A stretch of DNA of 64,000 bases from positions 62,001 to 126,000 of the forward strand of contig JAJZVN010000005.1 in assembly GCA_021845685.1 (NCBI GenBank). Direction: 5' to 3'. The DNA is from a bacterium. GTDB taxonomy: Bacteria; SZUA-79; Acidulodesulfobacterales; Acidulodesulfobacteraceae. The position numbers and the translations under genes were made by a program. The notes beneath the pieces are model-generated. The model saw only the letters and a list, made by a program, of their open reading frames with translations. It had not been told where the DNA came from and did no database searches. Of this stretch, positions 32,201 to 41,904 are shown piece by piece (the stretch's first letter is position 1; each line of letters starts with the position of its first letter).

Positions 32201-33376
32201 TTAAGTCTTAATGTTTCTCATTATATCATTATAAGAAACAAACAATAATAGCATTATAAGCAATGCAAACCCTATTTTAGCAGCGTTTTCTTGAAACTTG
32301 GGACTTAGAGGTCTCCGCCTGATCATTTCAATAAATGAAAATAAAATATGTCCCCCGTCTAATGCAGGTATAGGAAACAAATTGACCAATCCTATATTTA
32401 CGCTTATAACCGCTATAAAATAAAAAAATTGGGACAGTCCCATAGAAGCGGCTCTGCCTGATAATTGCGCAATCATTATAGGTCCTCCTAAATCCGTAGA
32501 TGGAATCTTACCGGCTATAAGCATATATACGCTCAATATCGTTATATAAATAATAAACCAGACTTCTTTTAACCCTGAGTAAAATGCCGAAAATATATTA
32601 CGGCTTTGATTGACGGTAACATTTGAAGGATATATGCCAATAATATAGCGTTTAATTTTTTGTTTAAATATATTTAAACCTGAAATCAGCTTAGGCTTAA
32701 CATGGATAAAAAATGTTTTAGAATAATTAATTTTATTAGTTGCCGGCGATTCTTTAACTGCCTTATTGTTTGTTATTTTATTATTTATTGTATTAATTGG
32801 ACGCTTTACACCTAAAACAATAGTATGTTTTCCATATTTTTGTATATAGCTTGAAAGAGAAGTCCATTTCCATAATTTTTTGCCGTTGACGGATGTTATA
32901 ACATCGCCTTTTTTAAGTCCGGCCATCACAGCAGGATCTCCTTTTATAACTTTACCGACAACCGATTTTAATACAGGTTTGCCTGCCGAAAAAATTATTG
33001 TTAAAATAACCAATGCCAATATAAAATTAAACATAGGTCCAAAAAATATAATTAAGAATTTTTTAAAAGGGCTGAGCTTGCTAAAAGACCTTTTTTCATC
33101 TTCAGGCGATAACTCTTCTTCAGGATCTTCCCCCATAAGTTTAACATAACCGCCAAGAGGTAATGCTGAAATTGCGTATTCGGTTTCACCTATTTTTTTT
33201 GATATTAATTTAGGTCCGAATCCTAAGGAGAAATTTTCTACTTTTACGCCAAGTATTTTGGCTACAATAAAATGGCCGAATTCATGAAAAACTACAATTA
33301 TGCTTACAACTATAATAAATGCTAAAATATCTGCTACTACTCCGTTTGAAAATAACGATAACAATATATTGCCCAT
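32201..33376 (-). CDS. rseP: Site-2 intramembrane metalloprotease RseP
   Basis: Cleaves membrane-bound substrates such as anti-sigma factors or signal-peptide remnants. The zinc motif VVFHEFGHF is near the N-terminus and the second ligand motif NLFPIPALDGGHI near the C-terminus. A PDZ domain lies between (~125-210), interrupted by an Asn/Lys-rich stretch near 195-215. It has 391 residues and four membrane segments. No dxr is present here, although that gene often precedes rseP. Confidence 0.94.
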   Translation of the reverse strand: MGNILLSLFSNGVVADILAFIIVVSIIVVFHEFGHFIVAKILGVKVENFSLGFGPKLISKKIGETEYAISALPLGGYVKLMGEDPEEELSPEDEKRSFSKLSPFKKFLIIFFGPMFNFILALVILTIIFSAGKPVLKSVVGKVIKGDPAVMAGLKKGDVITSVNGKKLWKWTSLSSYIQKYGKHTIVLGVKRPINTINNKITNNKAVKESPATNKINYSKTFFIHVKPKLISGLNIFKQKIKRYIIGIYPSNVTVNQSRNIFSAFYSGLKEVWFIIYITILSVYMLIAGKIPSTDLGGPIMIAQLSGRAASMGLSQFFYFIAVISVNIGLVNLFPIPALDGGHILFSFIEMIRRRPLSPKFQENAAKIGFALLIMLLLFVSYNDIMRNIKT

Positions 33377-33486
33377 AAAAATATGAAAGCTCCCGGTTAT
33401 TAATTTAATTAGAAAATTATTTTAATTTAAATTATATTATAATTTTTTTTTATATAAAGTGCAAATGTTTTAAAATATTTTGAAAA

Positions 33487-35925
33487 TTATCCTCTTAAAA
33501 TAATTCCGAAATTTTTATTTAACTCACTTACTAATCGGTCTCTCAGTTCATTTACTTCTTTCATAGTCAATGTTTTTGCAATATCCGATGCGTCATATCT
33601 TATCAGGTATGCTATTTTATCTTTTTCTATCTGTTTTCCTTTATAAATATCTATCAAAACAACATTTTTAATAAGATTTGAAAATTTTTTAATAAATTTT
33701 TCAATTTCACCGTATTCTATGACTGCAGGAGCAATAATAGAAATATCCTGCTCTATAATAGGGTATTTTGAAGGCGCATTGAAAGTTTTTTTATGAGAAA
33801 TAAATTCTTTTATAATTTCTAAATCGATATCAAACACTCCTACCCTTAAATCTAAATCGAATTCTTTAAGTATATCCGATTTAATTTCACCAAAAAAACC
33901 GGCGGAATATTTTCCGATAAAAATTTCAAGCGTTCTATTTATATCAAATATATTATTATTTTTAGGCTGTAAAAAATTATATTTTTTTATTCCTAAATTT
34001 GAAAGTAAAAACTCGGCCATACCTTTTACTTTATAAAATTCGGTTTCCCCGCTTTGCAATTTTATACCCGAGCAAACTGCTCCGCATAATCTATTTTTTT
34101 CTATAACCGGATAATTATCTGTATACTTATTATTATCTGCGTCATCCTTGCCGAAGTATGTTTTGCCTATTTCAAAAATTTTAATATCTTTATATTTCCT
34201 TGAATTTTGATTTAATGATTTAAGAGAATCGGGTATAAGACTCGTTCTTAGATAATTAAATTCAACAGAAATAGGGTTTTTAAGTTCTAATGTATTATTT
34301 AAATTTTCGGAAATTATTTTAAGTTCTTTATCGCCTGTAAAAGACGGCGTTATTATTTCCACAAAACCGGCATATCTCAATATTTCTCTTATTTCTTTGG
34401 ATGTCTTATAATTAATATTTGTCTCGGGGTAGCTTAAAACACCTTTAGGCATTGTAGGCTTTACTTTATCGTACCCGTAAATTCTAAATATTTCTTCGTA
34501 AATATTTATTGCGTCGGATATATCGCTTCTAAAATATGGAGCTATTACGAAAATACCGTCTTCCTGTTCTGATAATCTAACATCAAAACCTAATCTTGCC
34601 AATATTTTTATAACTTTATTCTTATCTATAGATTGTCCGAGAAAATTAAATAAATCCTCAAAGTATATATAAAATTCTTTGGGTTTTACAATATCTGCAA
34701 TATAATATGAATAGCAATTTACTATAGCCTCGGGAATATTTTTTTTAATTAAATATATAAATCTCTTTATAGCATTAATAGCGGCAATAGGACTCAACCC
34801 CTTTTCAAATCTTGCGGAAGCGTCAGTCCTAAGAGACATCAATCTTGATGTTTTTCTAATACTAGACATATTAAAATTAGCCGATTCAACTATTATAGAA
34901 TCTGTTTTTTTATCTATCATACTTGAAAACCCGCCTATAATCCCTCCAAGCGCAATAATATTATCTTTATCTGCAATAACAATGGAATCATCAAAAATTT
35001 TCCTTTCCTTGTCATCAAGAGTATAAATAATATCTTCATCTTTTTCTTTAAGCCTCGGAAAAATTTTATTGCCCGCAAGTTTATTTCTGTCAAATGCATG
35101 TAGCGGCTGAGCTGTTTCAAGCATGACTAAATTTGTTAAGTCAACTATATTATTTATAGGTCTTATTCCGGATTTAATTAATTTATTTTTAATTTCTAAG
35201 TCCGACTCCTTAATTGTAATCCCGTTAATCTGAACGGCAATATAACAGGGAACGGCTTCCGTATTGCTCATTATTACAGATAGCATATCAGGATTTGAAG
35301 AATATGAGCCGCCTATTTTAAATGCAATATCGTTATCTACGTCAGGCAAATTAATATCTTTATCAAATATAGACGATATCTCGTAAGCAAACCCTTGAAT
35401 GCCGAACAAATCGGGCCTGTTTGGCTCAAGGTCAAATTCTAAAACGGTATCGTTTAATTCAAAAATATCATATGCTGATTTTCCTAACGGTTCATTTGGA
35501 AATTTTAATATGTTTGATACATTCAAAGAAAATCCTAATTCTTTTTCAGAACAAAATGCACCCTCCGAAACAACTCCGAGAATTGATTTTTCCCGAATTT
35601 TCAGTCCGTCGTCAAAAATAGCTCCTTTAATTGCTATTAAAGGTTTATCGCCTATTCTTAAATCAGCTTTAGCTTTTGTATAAACTATTGTTTTCTGCCC
35701 AATGTTTTCTCCTGCATAAATTGCTGCAATATTAAAATTAGGGCTGGCAGGATGAGGTTTAATATCTTTAACTTCCCCTACTATTATATTTTTAAACGAT
35801 TTTTTTTCAAAATACGGGATAATTTTTTCAACTTCCATCGTCCTGCTATTTAAAAGAGACGGTGCTAAACTCTCTTTTCCCGTAAAATCAACATATTCCT
35901 TAAGCCAATTAAAACTAACCTTCAA
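33487..35925 (-). CDS. pheT: Phenylalanyl-tRNA synthetase beta subunit
   Basis: The beta chain of the alpha2-beta2 PheRS; it holds editing and tRNA-binding domains. The order is an N-terminal core (MKVSFNWLKEYVDF), an OB-type EMAP domain, B3/B4 editing (~210-390), B5 and a C-terminal FDX-ACB domain. It has 812 residues, a normal length. The start is a TTG at 35925 with GGAGG six bases upstream. pheS is separated from it by about 4.2 kb containing dprA, a comF-like gene and a plus-strand helicase. Confidence 0.96.
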   Translation of the reverse strand: MKVSFNWLKEYVDFTGKESLAPSLLNSRTMEVEKIIPYFEKKSFKNIIVGEVKDIKPHPASPNFNIAAIYAGENIGQKTIVYTKAKADLRIGDKPLIAIKGAIFDDGLKIREKSILGVVSEGAFCSEKELGFSLNVSNILKFPNEPLGKSAYDIFELNDTVLEFDLEPNRPDLFGIQGFAYEISSIFDKDINLPDVDNDIAFKIGGSYSSNPDMLSVIMSNTEAVPCYIAVQINGITIKESDLEIKNKLIKSGIRPINNIVDLTNLVMLETAQPLHAFDRNKLAGNKIFPRLKEKDEDIIYTLDDKERKIFDDSIVIADKDNIIALGGIIGGFSSMIDKKTDSIIVESANFNMSSIRKTSRLMSLRTDASARFEKGLSPIAAINAIKRFIYLIKKNIPEAIVNCYSYYIADIVKPKEFYIYFEDLFNFLGQSIDKNKVIKILARLGFDVRLSEQEDGIFVIAPYFRSDISDAINIYEEIFRIYGYDKVKPTMPKGVLSYPETNINYKTSKEIREILRYAGFVEIITPSFTGDKELKIISENLNNTLELKNPISVEFNYLRTSLIPDSLKSLNQNSRKYKDIKIFEIGKTYFGKDDADNNKYTDNYPVIEKNRLCGAVCSGIKLQSGETEFYKVKGMAEFLLSNLGIKKYNFLQPKNNNIFDINRTLEIFIGKYSAGFFGEIKSDILKEFDLDLRVGVFDIDLEIIKEFISHKKTFNAPSKYPIIEQDISIIAPAVIEYGEIEKFIKKFSNLIKNVVLIDIYKGKQIEKDKIAYLIRYDASDIAKTLTMKEVNELRDRLVSELNKNFGIILRG

Positions 35926-36025
35926 AATTTCCTCCGATATTTAATTGTTTTATTATTATTATTATTATTTTATTATTTTATATTTTTTTATTTAAATACT
36001 TAAATATTTTATTACATAATCATAA

Positions 36026-37006
36026 CTAACCGAACAGGTTCGGCTGCTCCAATAAATATCCTGTTTTATCATATTTCTCTTCATATAAATCATTGTAGAC
36101 TATTCTTATTTCATCAATTATATCGTTTAAATCAATATTTTCAACATTAAAATTAATAACCCCGCTTTTATTCAATAATGACTTAAGTCCCAGATTCGAA
36201 TAATTATCCATAATATCAGGTTTATACGAAGGAATAAATACTGGTCTTTTTTGTTTAAACGCAAAGTTACAAGTTTTCAATGTTCCGCTTGATAAAGGCG
36301 AAGACATTGCAAATACGGACAAACAAGATCCGCTTTGAAGCCTATCCCGCGCAACTAAATTTTTAGCGGATAATTTTTCATGCAGGGGCAATTCAGAAAT
36401 AATAGCTCCTTTTTTTAAAATTATATCTTGATACAGCTCTGTATTATGATTAGGATATATAGGCTCTAAAAGTCCAGAGCCTATATATGCAATTGTATTA
36501 ATATCGCTATCAATAGCCGTTTTATGTGCAGCAGTATCTATTCCTGCTGCTAATCCGCTTATTATCGAGAACCCTGCATCTCCTATTTTTTTAGTTATTT
36601 GTGCGGTAATTTCGCATGCATAATCCGGAGGATTTCTTTGTCCGATAATCGCAACGGCAAACCTGAGATTTTCTTTAATATTTCCCTTATAATATAAAAT
36701 AGGCGGCTTATTTTTAACAAACAAAAGATTTGGCGGGTATGCAGGCGATCTAAATGTTATTATTTTAATATTATTTTTTGAAGCTTCTTCAATTTCATCT
36801 ATTGCATCCAAAAATGCAGTTCTTACTGTTCTTGTATTCATTAATACTTCTATAACATCATTTCTTAATCCAATTTTTAAAAATTCAGTTTTATTTGTAT
36901 TAAATATATCACATGGATTAGCAAAATGCGTCAGCAAAATAAATATATGGCTATTTCTTAATCCTGGAATTTTTTTTAATGCCAGAGTACAAATCAGGTC
37001 ATCCAT
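36026..37006 (-). CDS. dprA: DNA-processing protein DprA
   Basis: Binds incoming single-stranded DNA and loads RecA during natural transformation. The Rossmann-like domain is visible as AVAIIGQRNPPDY, GFSIISGLAAGIDTAAH and YPNHNTELY. The N-terminal helical region (~1-80) is present. The C-terminus after the Rossmann fold is short, so a winged-helix domain appears to be missing. It has 326 residues. It sits beside a ComF-like gene, a natural pairing for competence. Confidence 0.93.
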   Translation of the reverse strand: MDDLICTLALKKIPGLRNSHIFILLTHFANPCDIFNTNKTEFLKIGLRNDVIEVLMNTRTVRTAFLDAIDEIEEASKNNIKIITFRSPAYPPNLLFVKNKPPILYYKGNIKENLRFAVAIIGQRNPPDYACEITAQITKKIGDAGFSIISGLAAGIDTAAHKTAIDSDINTIAYIGSGLLEPIYPNHNTELYQDIILKKGAIISELPLHEKLSAKNLVARDRLQSGSCLSVFAMSSPLSSGTLKTCNFAFKQKRPVFIPSYKPDIMDNYSNLGLKSLLNKSGVINFNVENIDLNDIIDEIRIVYNDLYEEKYDKTGYLLEQPNLFG

Positions 37007-37081
37007 AATAATAAATAATAATAATTTAATATTTTAAATTTTAATATGATAATTTAATATGATATATGTTATAAGAATTAT

Positions 37082-37657
37082 CTATAAATTTATCGTTCTC
37101 CCTAAAAATAATCTGATTACAGAGCATGCTCCTCTTGATATTAACATATTCTTAATTATACTTGAAGTATTTCCCGTTGTTATTATATCGTCAAATAAAA
37201 TAATTTTTTTATCTTTAATATGATTATTATTTATTATTTTAACTGAATCTAATATATGAGCAATATCTCTCTTATTTGTGATATGCGACGGAGCGGAACT
37301 CATTGACCTTTTTAATATATCTTGTTTATATTTAATAATATTTAAAGAATTTAACGACAAACATATTATTTTATTTGAATAGACATCAAACATAGAAGAA
37401 CTTGGAGGAATAGGAACAATTAAATCGCAAAACCAGAAATAATTAAATATAATATTTACAATTATATTTTCAAAATATTTTATAGCAAATTTGTCCCCTT
37501 TTTTATACAAGATAATTAATTGAGAAAATGCGTCTTCTTTTTTCTTATATTTTGGAAAATAATTATCTAAATAAAAATAATTATCTTTTTTATTATATTG
37601 TATTTGTAAGTATTGTGTTTCAAGGTCTTTTATTTTGCAGTCCGATATATGAATCAT
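37082..37657 (-). CDS. ComF-like phosphoribosyltransferase, no zinc finger
   Basis: A 191-residue phosphoribosyltransferase-fold protein. The PRPP loop is in KKIILFDDIITTGNTSS and a family C-terminal SVIRLFLGRTI follows. A RSMSSAPSHITNKRD segment resembles the R-x-x-x-x-Q-x-x-L-x-x-x-x-R-x-x-N region of ComF. The usual N-terminal four-cysteine zinc finger of ComF is absent; in its place is a Tyr/Lys-rich stretch. It lies 75 bp upstream of dprA on the same strand, which supports a competence role. Confidence 0.75.
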   Translation of the reverse strand: MIHISDCKIKDLETQYLQIQYNKKDNYFYLDNYFPKYKKKEDAFSQLIILYKKGDKFAIKYFENIIVNIIFNYFWFCDLIVPIPPSSSMFDVYSNKIICLSLNSLNIIKYKQDILKRSMSSAPSHITNKRDIAHILDSVKIINNNHIKDKKIILFDDIITTGNTSSIIKNMLISRGACSVIRLFLGRTINL

Positions 37658-37797
37658 TCAGATATATGTGATATAAGCAGTTATATAATTTTTTAATATT
37701 ATTTTATGTTATTATTATTTTTTAATTAAATTAATGCTATTATTCTTTAATAATGGCTAAAAAATTAAATTTATTTTTTATTTTATCATAATATGAT

Positions 37798-40116
37798 ATG
37801 AATTTAAATTTCTTTAAAAATATAAAATTTTATTATTCAAATCTTATAGGCACCGAACTTTTTAGCGAATATGAAATAAATTATTTTATTCATAATTTAA
37901 AAAATCTAAACTTTAATACATCATATAATGTTTTAAATTTTGAAACTTATAAAAATAATTTAATAATTGATTTCAATAAAAAACCGTTAAATTTTTGTTT
38001 AGATAAATTTTTGGCTGATTATAAAAATTTTAATTTTTTGCTTGTAAAAAATATATCTATAGAAACTTTGAACGATGCAGTGCTTTTTAATTCTATCGTA
38101 GATTACTTTTTAAATTCAAATAAAACTATTTTTATACCTTCTTTAAGCAGCTCAAATATTTCAATTTTAAATGTTTACGATTCTTTTACAAAAAAATGCG
38201 CTTTTCCGCAATCCAATTATATTGAAATATTTAAACTAAGACTTAAATTATTATGCCTTACAAGATTAATAGCCGCTTATGAAATTTATCCAAAAAGTAT
38301 AAATGTTTTTTTGCATTATGCATTGCAGCACGGTTTTAGCAATGATAATGCAGATATTATTCCTGAAAATTTAATTCTAAATTATTCAAATCTTTTTCAA
38401 ATAACTATTAAATTAAATAAATTAAATAAATTAAATTTTTCTAAAGAATTTTCTTTTAGTAAATTAGAATCTAAGAACAATAGATATGTTATTAATTTAA
38501 CTGTTTATTCAAATTTTTATGAAATTTATTTTAATCCTTCTTTATTAATTAATAAAATTATAGTTTATATTGCCCATATCAAAAATAATTTTAATAATCT
38601 GGGCTCGGATATTTTAAATATTTCCAAAATTACTGAATCTGAATGCCGCCCTAATGTAGATATTAATCTTAGTAAAATTCAAAAAATAGCCGCGAGCGAA
38701 ATTGATAATCCTGCTCTTATCGTAGCAGGCGCCGGCTCAGGCAAAACTAAAGTTATCGTTAATAAATTTTTATATCTTTTAAATTATATATCGCCATATG
38801 AAATTTTAGTTTTAACTTTCACTAATAACGCAGTGAATGAGATAAAAAACCGTATATTTAAGACTTTAAATTTAAATGATGACGAGTTTATCATAAAAAA
38901 TAATTTAAAAATTTATACTTATCATAGTTTTTTTTATTCTCTTATTAAAATTTATTATAAATATTTAGGTTTTCAAAATGTTCCTAAAATTTATGCTAAA
39001 AATAACTATAATGACAATACTAAAAATAATACTTTTTTTTCTGCAAATTATGATAGTTCGCCTTATTTAAATAATACGGACGACATAAAAAGTTTTGACG
39101 ATATTTTAAATTATGCTTTAAAATTATTTGAAAATGATGATATTTTAATTGAGATATCAAAAAGTTATAAATATATATTAATTGATGAATATCAAGATCT
39201 TAATATATTAAGTGATATTATAATTAAAAAAATTGATTACGGAAGGGGCAATATTACTTATGCAGGAGACGATGACCAGTCTATATATAAATTTAACGGC
39301 GGAGATTCTACAAATTTACTTAGCTTTGATTTATTTTATCCCTCGGGTAAAATCTTTTTATTACAATCTAATTACCGCTCTAATCAGACTATAATTAATT
39401 TTTCCAATAATATTATTAAAAAAATTGACTTCAGGTATCCAAAATTAATGATTCCGGGAAATAATACCAAAAATAATAATACTAAAAATATAACCGGAGA
39501 TTTACAATTAAAAAATTTTTATTTAAATTTTATTAAAACATATGCCGCTAATTTTTCTGTATTTAAATCCGACACAAATAATTGGATATTAATTAATAAA
39601 AAAATGGAACCTAAAAATTCGGTATATTATGATTTTATAAATCTTATTAATTTTAAAAACTATACCGATGAAATTGAATTTAATATTAATTTGTTAGTTG
39701 CCTTATTAAATAGCGGATTTAAAACAGCAATATTAACCAGAACAATCAGAGAAGAAATTGAATATAAAAAATTTTTGAAATATTATATGAAAATGCCTTC
39801 AAAAAACAATCTAAATTCTAAATATGTAAAAAATGCCTTTATCGGAACTATTCATAAATCAAAAGGTATGGAATTTAATTTAGTGATTTTAAGCAATTTT
39901 TCTTCAGCAAATTTTCCAAAAACAGACAGGATAAATAATAATTTTGGAATTGAACATCAAATTAAGCATCCTTTTAGCTCTTTTTACAGATTGCAATCTA
40001 ACAATTATAAAAATATAGATGACGAACGCAGGTTGTTTTATGTAGGGGCAACAAGAGCTAAAGATATTATTTTTATTACTTATACAGGGGATAAATCAGT
40101 ATTTATAGATTTATAG
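37798..40116 (+). CDS. UvrD/Rep-type superfamily 1 DNA helicase
   Basis: A 772-residue ATP-dependent helicase, the only intact gene on this strand outside the island. Motif I is VAGAGSGKTKVI, motif II IDEYQDLN, motif III AGDDDQSIYKFNGG, motif IV QSNYRSNQT, motif V IGTIHKSKGMEFN and motif VI RRLFYVGATRAKD. The first ~290 residues precede motif I and match nothing I know; there is no nuclease motif at the C-terminus. The codons are extremely A/T-biased, like the rest of the genome. It is divergent from the comF-like gene and separates pheS from pheT. Confidence 0.9.
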   Translation: MNLNFFKNIKFYYSNLIGTELFSEYEINYFIHNLKNLNFNTSYNVLNFETYKNNLIIDFNKKPLNFCLDKFLADYKNFNFLLVKNISIETLNDAVLFNSIVDYFLNSNKTIFIPSLSSSNISILNVYDSFTKKCAFPQSNYIEIFKLRLKLLCLTRLIAAYEIYPKSINVFLHYALQHGFSNDNADIIPENLILNYSNLFQITIKLNKLNKLNFSKEFSFSKLESKNNRYVINLTVYSNFYEIYFNPSLLINKIIVYIAHIKNNFNNLGSDILNISKITESECRPNVDINLSKIQKIAASEIDNPALIVAGAGSGKTKVIVNKFLYLLNYISPYEILVLTFTNNAVNEIKNRIFKTLNLNDDEFIIKNNLKIYTYHSFFYSLIKIYYKYLGFQNVPKIYAKNNYNDNTKNNTFFSANYDSSPYLNNTDDIKSFDDILNYALKLFENDDILIEISKSYKYILIDEYQDLNILSDIIIKKIDYGRGNITYAGDDDQSIYKFNGGDSTNLLSFDLFYPSGKIFLLQSNYRSNQTIINFSNNIIKKIDFRYPKLMIPGNNTKNNNTKNITGDLQLKNFYLNFIKTYAANFSVFKSDTNNWILINKKMEPKNSVYYDFINLINFKNYTDEIEFNINLLVALLNSGFKTAILTRTIREEIEYKKFLKYYMKMPSKNNLNSKYVKNAFIGTIHKSKGMEFNLVILSNFSSANFPKTDRINNNFGIEHQIKHPFSSFYRLQSNNYKNIDDERRLFYVGATRAKDIIFITYTGDKSVFIDL

Positions 40117-40152
40117 ATTTTAAATAAAAATTTATTTACTAAACTCATAAAC

Positions 40153-41181
40153 TTAGAATTGATTTAAAACATCCATATTTCCGGAATATAATAATCGTAA
40201 ATCATTAACGTTATATTTTAACATAACTAATCTATCAAATCCCATTCCAAATGCAAAACCTTTATATATATCAGGATTTATTCCCGCATATTCAAAAACC
40301 TTAGGATGCACCATACCGCAAGGAATAACCTCAATCCATCCTGTAAATTTGCAAACATTACATCCCTTGCCTCCGCAAAAAACACATTCTATATCTAAAT
40401 CTAAACCGGGTTCAACAAAAGGATAAAAAGCAGGTCTAAATCTAGTTTTTTTTGCGCCTAACAGGTGTTTAACCGTAGCTTCAAGTATACCTTTTAAATC
40501 GCTTAACTTAACATTTTTATCGACAAAAAGACCTTCTACCTGATTAAACATAAATAAATGGGTTGCATCGACGGATTCATATCTATAACATCTTCCTGGT
40601 GCTATAACTCTAAGAGGCGGTTTTTTAGTTTCCATTGTTCTAACCTGTACGCTTGACGTATGAGTTCGCGGAATCAGTCCGTTTTTTAAATAAAAAGTAT
40701 CCCAGACATCGCGGGCAGGATGATCATCGGGAATATTAAGGGCATCGAAATTATAATAAGCCGTTTCTATTTCAGGACCTTCAACAACTTCAAATCCCAT
40801 CGAAGTAAAAAATTCAACAGTTTCGTCTAAAACTGCGGTAATCGGATGTTTATGAAATTGCGTTATTTTTACGCCGGGAAGAGAAAGATCTATTTTTGAA
40901 TAAGAATCATTTGAATTATTTTCAGATTTTATTTGTTCTTTTAAATTTTTATATATTTCTTCAATTTTAATTTTAGCATTATTGACAGACATACCTATAA
41001 TTTTGCGAATTTCAGGTTCATATTCGGAGATGCTGCGTGAAATACTATTTAAAAAACTATTTTTCCCGAGATAATTTTTATAGACCTCATCTAAATTTTT
41101 CTCGTTAATTTTTTCATTAAATTCTGCCTTGGCATTATTTAAAACAGTTTCAATTTTTTTTATTAATTCGTTATTATCCAT
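40153..41181 (-). CDS. pheS: Phenylalanyl-tRNA synthetase alpha subunit
   Basis: The catalytic chain of PheRS. The class II core is seen in PLRVIAPGRCYRYESVDATH, FRPAFYPFVEPGLDLD and GFAFGMGFDRLVML. An N-terminal coiled coil (~1-90) binds tRNA. A four-cysteine zinc-binding-like cluster CVFCGGKGCNVC is present, as in many bacterial PheS proteins. It has 342 residues. It converges with the helicase, with 36 bp between the two genes. Confidence 0.97.
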   Translation of the reverse strand: MDNNELIKKIETVLNNAKAEFNEKINEKNLDEVYKNYLGKNSFLNSISRSISEYEPEIRKIIGMSVNNAKIKIEEIYKNLKEQIKSENNSNDSYSKIDLSLPGVKITQFHKHPITAVLDETVEFFTSMGFEVVEGPEIETAYYNFDALNIPDDHPARDVWDTFYLKNGLIPRTHTSSVQVRTMETKKPPLRVIAPGRCYRYESVDATHLFMFNQVEGLFVDKNVKLSDLKGILEATVKHLLGAKKTRFRPAFYPFVEPGLDLDIECVFCGGKGCNVCKFTGWIEVIPCGMVHPKVFEYAGINPDIYKGFAFGMGFDRLVMLKYNVNDLRLLYSGNMDVLNQF

Positions 41182-41255
41182 AATGTATTATAATATCATT
41201 TTTAAATTTTTTATCAATATTTAATTCTTCATAATTTAATCATATTTAATATTTA

Positions 41256-41834
41256 TTACGGTTTTAAATATGCATACCCTTCGGATTCTCTTATAATAAT
41301 TTCACCTTGGGCTGAAGGAACAACCGTTACAAATGAGTATAATTTTGATATCGGAATATGCAATTCATATAAACTGTTTGCGCACTGGGCTAACTCTACT
41401 CCGTCCTTTTTTAATGTTAATAAATCTTTTTTATATCCGTTTCCTTTAAAATACAAATGTGATCCTGCGCTGAAAGCCAACAGTTCTATTTTTATATGAC
41501 CTTTTAATCTTGGATCGTTTAAAGCATTGTGGATATTATCAATAATCTTATTCATTTTTACTTTGTTGTTTGCGCTTATTACGTAAATTGCATGATATGT
41601 TTTTCCCGGAACCATAGGGGCGCCCATTGTGAAAGCAGGTTTTATAGATAAATTCGGGAAATATTCTCTTACCCCGTTCACGTTATGCCAACCATACCAT
41701 TTTGCAGGATGGACAGTTGCAGCCGTTCCTCTCCAATTTTTTGCATAAGCATTTGAAGTTAATGAAAATACGGCAATAGCAAATGTCATAATTGCAATAT
41801 TTAATATTAAGAAATTAAAAAAATAACTTTTCAT
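41256..41834 (-). CDS. Secreted DsrE/DsrF-family sulfur-relay protein
   Basis: A 192-residue protein with a signal peptide (~1-31, ending NAYA-KNW), so it is exported. The DsrE-like domain (~75-192) shows LLAFSAGSHLYFKGNG, the cysteine motif AQCANSLYEL, VVPSAQGEIIIRESEGYAYLKP and the usual order of strands. Cys151 is the only cysteine in the whole protein. DsrE-family cysteines carry persulfide. It lies 70 bp downstream of doxDA with a strong AAGGAG. I infer a periplasmic sulfur-carrier role beside thiosulfate oxidation. Confidence 0.85.
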   Translation of the reverse strand: MKSYFFNFLILNIAIMTFAIAVFSLTSNAYAKNWRGTAATVHPAKWYGWHNVNGVREYFPNLSIKPAFTMGAPMVPGKTYHAIYVISANNKVKMNKIIDNIHNALNDPRLKGHIKIELLAFSAGSHLYFKGNGYKKDLLTLKKDGVELAQCANSLYELHIPISKLYSFVTVVPSAQGEIIIRESEGYAYLKP

Positions 41835-41904
41835 TTACAATTTCTCCTTTTTATTTTTTTTAATTAATTTTTTACTTATAATAAATTTTAGTTATTTATT
41901 ATCA

